A stretch of 15,262 bases of DNA from DATKMS01 sp041497995. GTDB lineage: Bacteria; Desulfobacterota; Binatia; HRBIN30. The stretch covers positions 1 to 15,262 of the forward strand of contig JBGQHM010000132.1 of assembly GCA_041497995.1 (NCBI GenBank). The letters run 5' to 3'. A program made the position numbers and the translations under genes. Of this stretch, positions 13,237-15,262 are shown piece by piece (the first letter of the stretch is position 1; the number at the start of each line of letters is the position of its first letter). The notes below the pieces were generated by a model, which saw only the letters and a list, made by a program, of their open reading frames with translations, was not told where the DNA came from and did not search any database.

Positions 13237-14327
13237 CTGAGCATACGCCTTCCCGTGTTGGACCGGTCCCTACGAAGGTCCTCGTCGCCGCCGGCGCAGT
13301 GCTCGCGCTGATTCTCCTGTTGCTCTACATCCAGGGCACGATCGGTGGACACAAGGTCCGACCGGGGATCGTGCCGCTCGGCGCGAGCGACAGCACTGCA
13401 CTGAACAGCATCACGGTGGAGAAGCGCCAGGTCGACGACGTCGTCGATTGGCCCGGCACCGTGCGCTCGCGCAGCGTAGCCAACGTTGCGCCCAAGGTCA
13501 TGGCGCGGGTCCTCGAGGTCCATGTCAGCGCCGGAACTGTCGTCAAGCAAGGCGATGTCGTCGCCGTGCTGGACGATCGCGAGCTGCGGTCGCGCGCCGA
13601 GCAGGCACGCGCGGGGCTCGCCGCCGCCGACGCCCAGGCTGGGCAGGCGGACAGCGATTTGCGCCGAGCGCGCATGCTCATTCAGAAGCAGGCCACAACG
13701 CCCCAGGACCTCGAGGCGGCAGAGTCGCGGGCGAAGGCCGCGCGCGCCCAGGCAGCGCAAGCGCGCGACGCGCTCGCGGAGGTGCAGGTGATGCTCGGCG
13801 ACGCAACCGTGCGCGCCCCGTTCGACGGCGTCGTCGCCGAACGCCTCGTTGATCCGGGCGATATGGCCGCGCCGGGCAAGCCGGTCGTGGTCATTCACGA
13901 CCCGCAGTCGTTGCGACTGGAAGCGGATGTAGGCGAGCGCTGTACCGCGGCCCTCGCCGTCGGCCAGGAGATCCCTGTGCGCCTCGAGAGTTTGCAGCGT
14001 GACATCACCGCGCGCATCGAGGTGATCGCACCGGTCGCCGATCCGCAGAGCCGTACCTTCCTGATCAAGGCGGCGCTTCCGCCTCAGTTGGACCTGCGCG
14101 CCGGAATCTTCGGAACGCTGCGCGTCACCTGCGGCACCCATCCTGCCCTATTGATTCCCGCCGCAGCAGTAACGCGCAGCGGGCAATTGGAAAGCGTACG
14201 CGTCCTAACTGAGAGCGGCATACGCACTCGCCACGTCCGTACCGGCAAGACCTACAGCGATCAGATCGAGGTGCTCTCGGGCTTGCTCGAAGGCGAGAAG
14301 GTCGTGGCTAGCGAGGCGCGGCCATGA
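13233..14327 (+). CDS. RND efflux periplasmic adaptor (membrane fusion protein)
   Basis: The 364-aa product has an N-terminal membrane anchor at about residues 13-33 (VPTKVLVAAGAVLALILLLLY in part). A lipoyl half-motif follows (VMARVLEVHVSAGTVVKQGD), then an alanine- and arginine-rich coiled-coil hairpin (about 120-185). The second lipoyl half is DATVRAPFDGVVAERLVDPGD, followed by a beta-barrel and a membrane-proximal domain with LLIPAAAVTRSG and GLLEGEKVV. Such adaptors bridge an RND pump in the inner membrane and a TolC channel in the outer membrane. The ATG at 13233 overlaps the TolC-like gene's TGA in ATGA form, so translational coupling is likely. There is no lipobox. The repeat hairpin begins directly after the stop. 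Confidence 0.93.
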   Translation: MTEHTPSRVGPVPTKVLVAAGAVLALILLLLYIQGTIGGHKVRPGIVPLGASDSTALNSITVEKRQVDDVVDWPGTVRSRSVANVAPKVMARVLEVHVSAGTVVKQGDVVAVLDDRELRSRAEQARAGLAAADAQAGQADSDLRRARMLIQKQATTPQDLEAAESRAKAARAQAAQARDALAEVQVMLGDATVRAPFDGVVAERLVDPGDMAAPGKPVVVIHDPQSLRLEADVGERCTAALAVGQEIPVRLESLQRDITARIEVIAPVADPQSRTFLIKAALPPQLDLRAGIFGTLRVTCGTHPALLIPAAAVTRSGQLESVRVLTESGIRTRHVRTGKTYSDQIEVLSGLLEGEKVVASEARP

Positions 14328-14329
14328 GC

Positions 14330-14406
14330 GCGCCGGCCAGAGGCCGGTGCCACCTCCTGTCGAATCGTGGCGGCCGTGATGGTGGCACCGGCCTCTGGCC
14401 GGTGCG
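14330..14406. repeat. GC-rich inverted repeat between adaptor and RND pump (copy 2)
   Basis: The 20 bases at 14335-14354 (GGCCAGAGGCCGGTGCCACC) are a perfect reverse complement of 14381-14400. The stem extends by two more pairs outward, then a G-T wobble and three further pairs, about 26 pairs in all around a 26-nt loop. The right arm is identical to copy 1 over 27 bp (14380-14406 with 2171-2197). It begins 2-3 nt after the adaptor stop and ends 26 nt before the pump start, so it would form a very stable structure in the operon transcript. Confidence 0.9.
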
Positions 14407-14432
14407 GATGTGGAAGCGGCCCTAGCACTGCG

Positions 14433-15262
14433 ATGACAGAACCTGCACCCACTAAACGCGGACTCACCGCGAGGATCGTCGAGGTGTTCATCACCTCGAA
14501 GCTGTCGATCTTGTTCCTCATCGCGTCTTTGCTTGCCGGCGGGCTGGCACTGTTGGTCACGCCACGTGAGGAGGAACCGCAGATCGTCGTGCCGTTCGCC
14601 GATGTGTTCGTGAACTTTCCGGGCGCTTCGGCCGAGGAGACGGAACAGCTTGTCGCCACGCCACTCGAAACCAAGCTGTGGGAGATCGATGGCGTCGAGT
14701 ACGTGTACTCGATGTCACGTCCCGGGCAGGCGGTGGTGACGGTGCGCTTCTTCGTCGGTGAGGACCGCGAGCGCAGCCTGGTGAAGGTGTGGAACAAGGT
14801 GATGTCGAACCAGGACGGCGTACCGTCCGGGGTGACCAGCTGGATCGTCAAGCCGATCGAGATCGACGACGTGCCGATCGTGCTCTTCACGCTGTCGTCG
14901 CCGAGTCCGCAGGTCGGCGGACCGGAGCTGCGACGCATTGCCGACGAGGTCGTCGACAAGCTGGCGCGTGTACCGAATACCGGGAAGAGCTCGGTGGTCG
15001 GCGGCGCGCGCCGACGCGTCACGGTCTACGCCGACCCGGCGCGTCTCGCGGCGCGTGGGGTGTCGCTGCTCGAAGTTGTCCGCGCGCTCGGTGCGGCCAA
15101 CGTGAACGTACAGGCTGGCAGCTTCGAGCGCGGCGGCCGCGAGATCGCGTTCGAAGCGGGCCCGTTCTTCGGCTCCGTCGATGAGGTCGCGGCAACCCTC
15201 GTCGCCAGCGCCAACGGCCGCCCGATCTACCTGCGCGACGTGGCGCGGGTCGTTGATGGTCC
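14433..15262 (+). CDS. RND-family efflux pump, N-terminal part (3' truncated by window)
   Basis: The frame runs from ATG 14433 to the window edge (276 codons plus two bases) without a stop; a complete pump would need about 1000 codons. The N terminus shows a cytoplasmic tail, the first membrane helix (LSILFLIASLLAGGLALLV, about residues 24-42), and TPREEEPQIVVP. The porter-domain motif PGASAEETEQLVATPLE follows, then GVEYVYSMSRPGQAVVTVRF and PIEIDDVPIVLFTL, then parts of the docking region up to PIYLRDVARV. The PREEEPQI motif and overall pattern point to the hydrophobe/amphiphile type rather than the heavy-metal CzcA type. It uses proton flow to drive substrate from the inner membrane or periplasm to the TolC-like channel. 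Its start has no clear Shine-Dalgarno and is separated from the adaptor gene by the hairpin repeat. Confidence 0.92.
   Translation, partial: MTEPAPTKRGLTARIVEVFITSKLSILFLIASLLAGGLALLVTPREEEPQIVVPFADVFVNFPGASAEETEQLVATPLETKLWEIDGVEYVYSMSRPGQAVVTVRFFVGEDRERSLVKVWNKVMSNQDGVPSGVTSWIVKPIEIDDVPIVLFTLSSPSPQVGGPELRRIADEVVDKLARVPNTGKSSVVGGARRRVTVYADPARLAARGVSLLEVVRALGAANVNVQAGSFERGGREIAFEAGPFFGSVDEVAATLVASANGRPIYLRDVARVVDG

Overview
The window is high-GC, gene-dense DNA with no gene-free stretch over 230 bases. The genes point to a Gram-negative bacterium: periplasmic binding protein-dependent transport, a signal peptide-bearing periplasmic protein, and a TolC / membrane-fusion / RND tripartite efflux system. 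An uncultured proteobacterial, Desulfobacterota-like or Binatota-like lineage would fit, but this is inference from gene style only and no rRNA marker is present. No rRNA, tRNA, CRISPR array, transposase or phage gene was seen.

Region 1 (1-4790) is a tightly packed corrinoid uptake and salvage operon on the + strand. The order is btuF (3' end only), cobU, cobT, cobS, btuC, btuD. Most junctions overlap or nearly touch (btuF/cobU overlap, cobU/cobT TGATG, cobS/btuC 4 nt apart, btuC/btuD 11-nt overlap). The products would capture a corrinoid in the periplasm, import it, and finish the nucleotide loop of adenosylcobalamin. The exception is a roughly 150-bp cobT-cobS gap that holds a composite inverted repeat.

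Region 2 (4868-7158, +) carries a DUF4412-like periplasmic protein with a Met-rich segment, a DoxX-like membrane protein, a PaaI-type hotdog thioesterase whose usual histidine position is a tryptophan, and a VOC-fold protein. Region 3 (7162-8741, -) is a two-gene unit: a 99-aa exported hypothetical protein followed by a cytochrome P450. A short intergenic region then separates it from a divergent + strand gene for an IsdG-type heme-degrading monooxygenase with the Asn/Trp/His triad intact.

Region 4 (9345-11314, +) holds an EF-P paralogue of the EfpL/YeiP type (Arg33 in the loop), a GNAT acetyltransferase, and an overlapping ECF-like sigma factor fused in frame to a C-terminal anti-sigma-type zinc finger. 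Region 5 (11544 to the end, +) is a DUF2892 membrane protein followed by a TolC-family outer-membrane protein, an RND periplasmic adaptor and the first 276 codons of the RND pump. A second copy of the inverted repeat lies between adaptor and pump.

I see no convincing wholly new multi-gene system. The items most worth following are the two-copy GC-rich hairpin repeat with a short sequence inserted into one arm of one copy, the sigma/zinc-finger fusion, a five-codon ORF whose stop overlaps the cobS start, the P450 with its small exported partner, and the thioesterase lacking its usual histidine.
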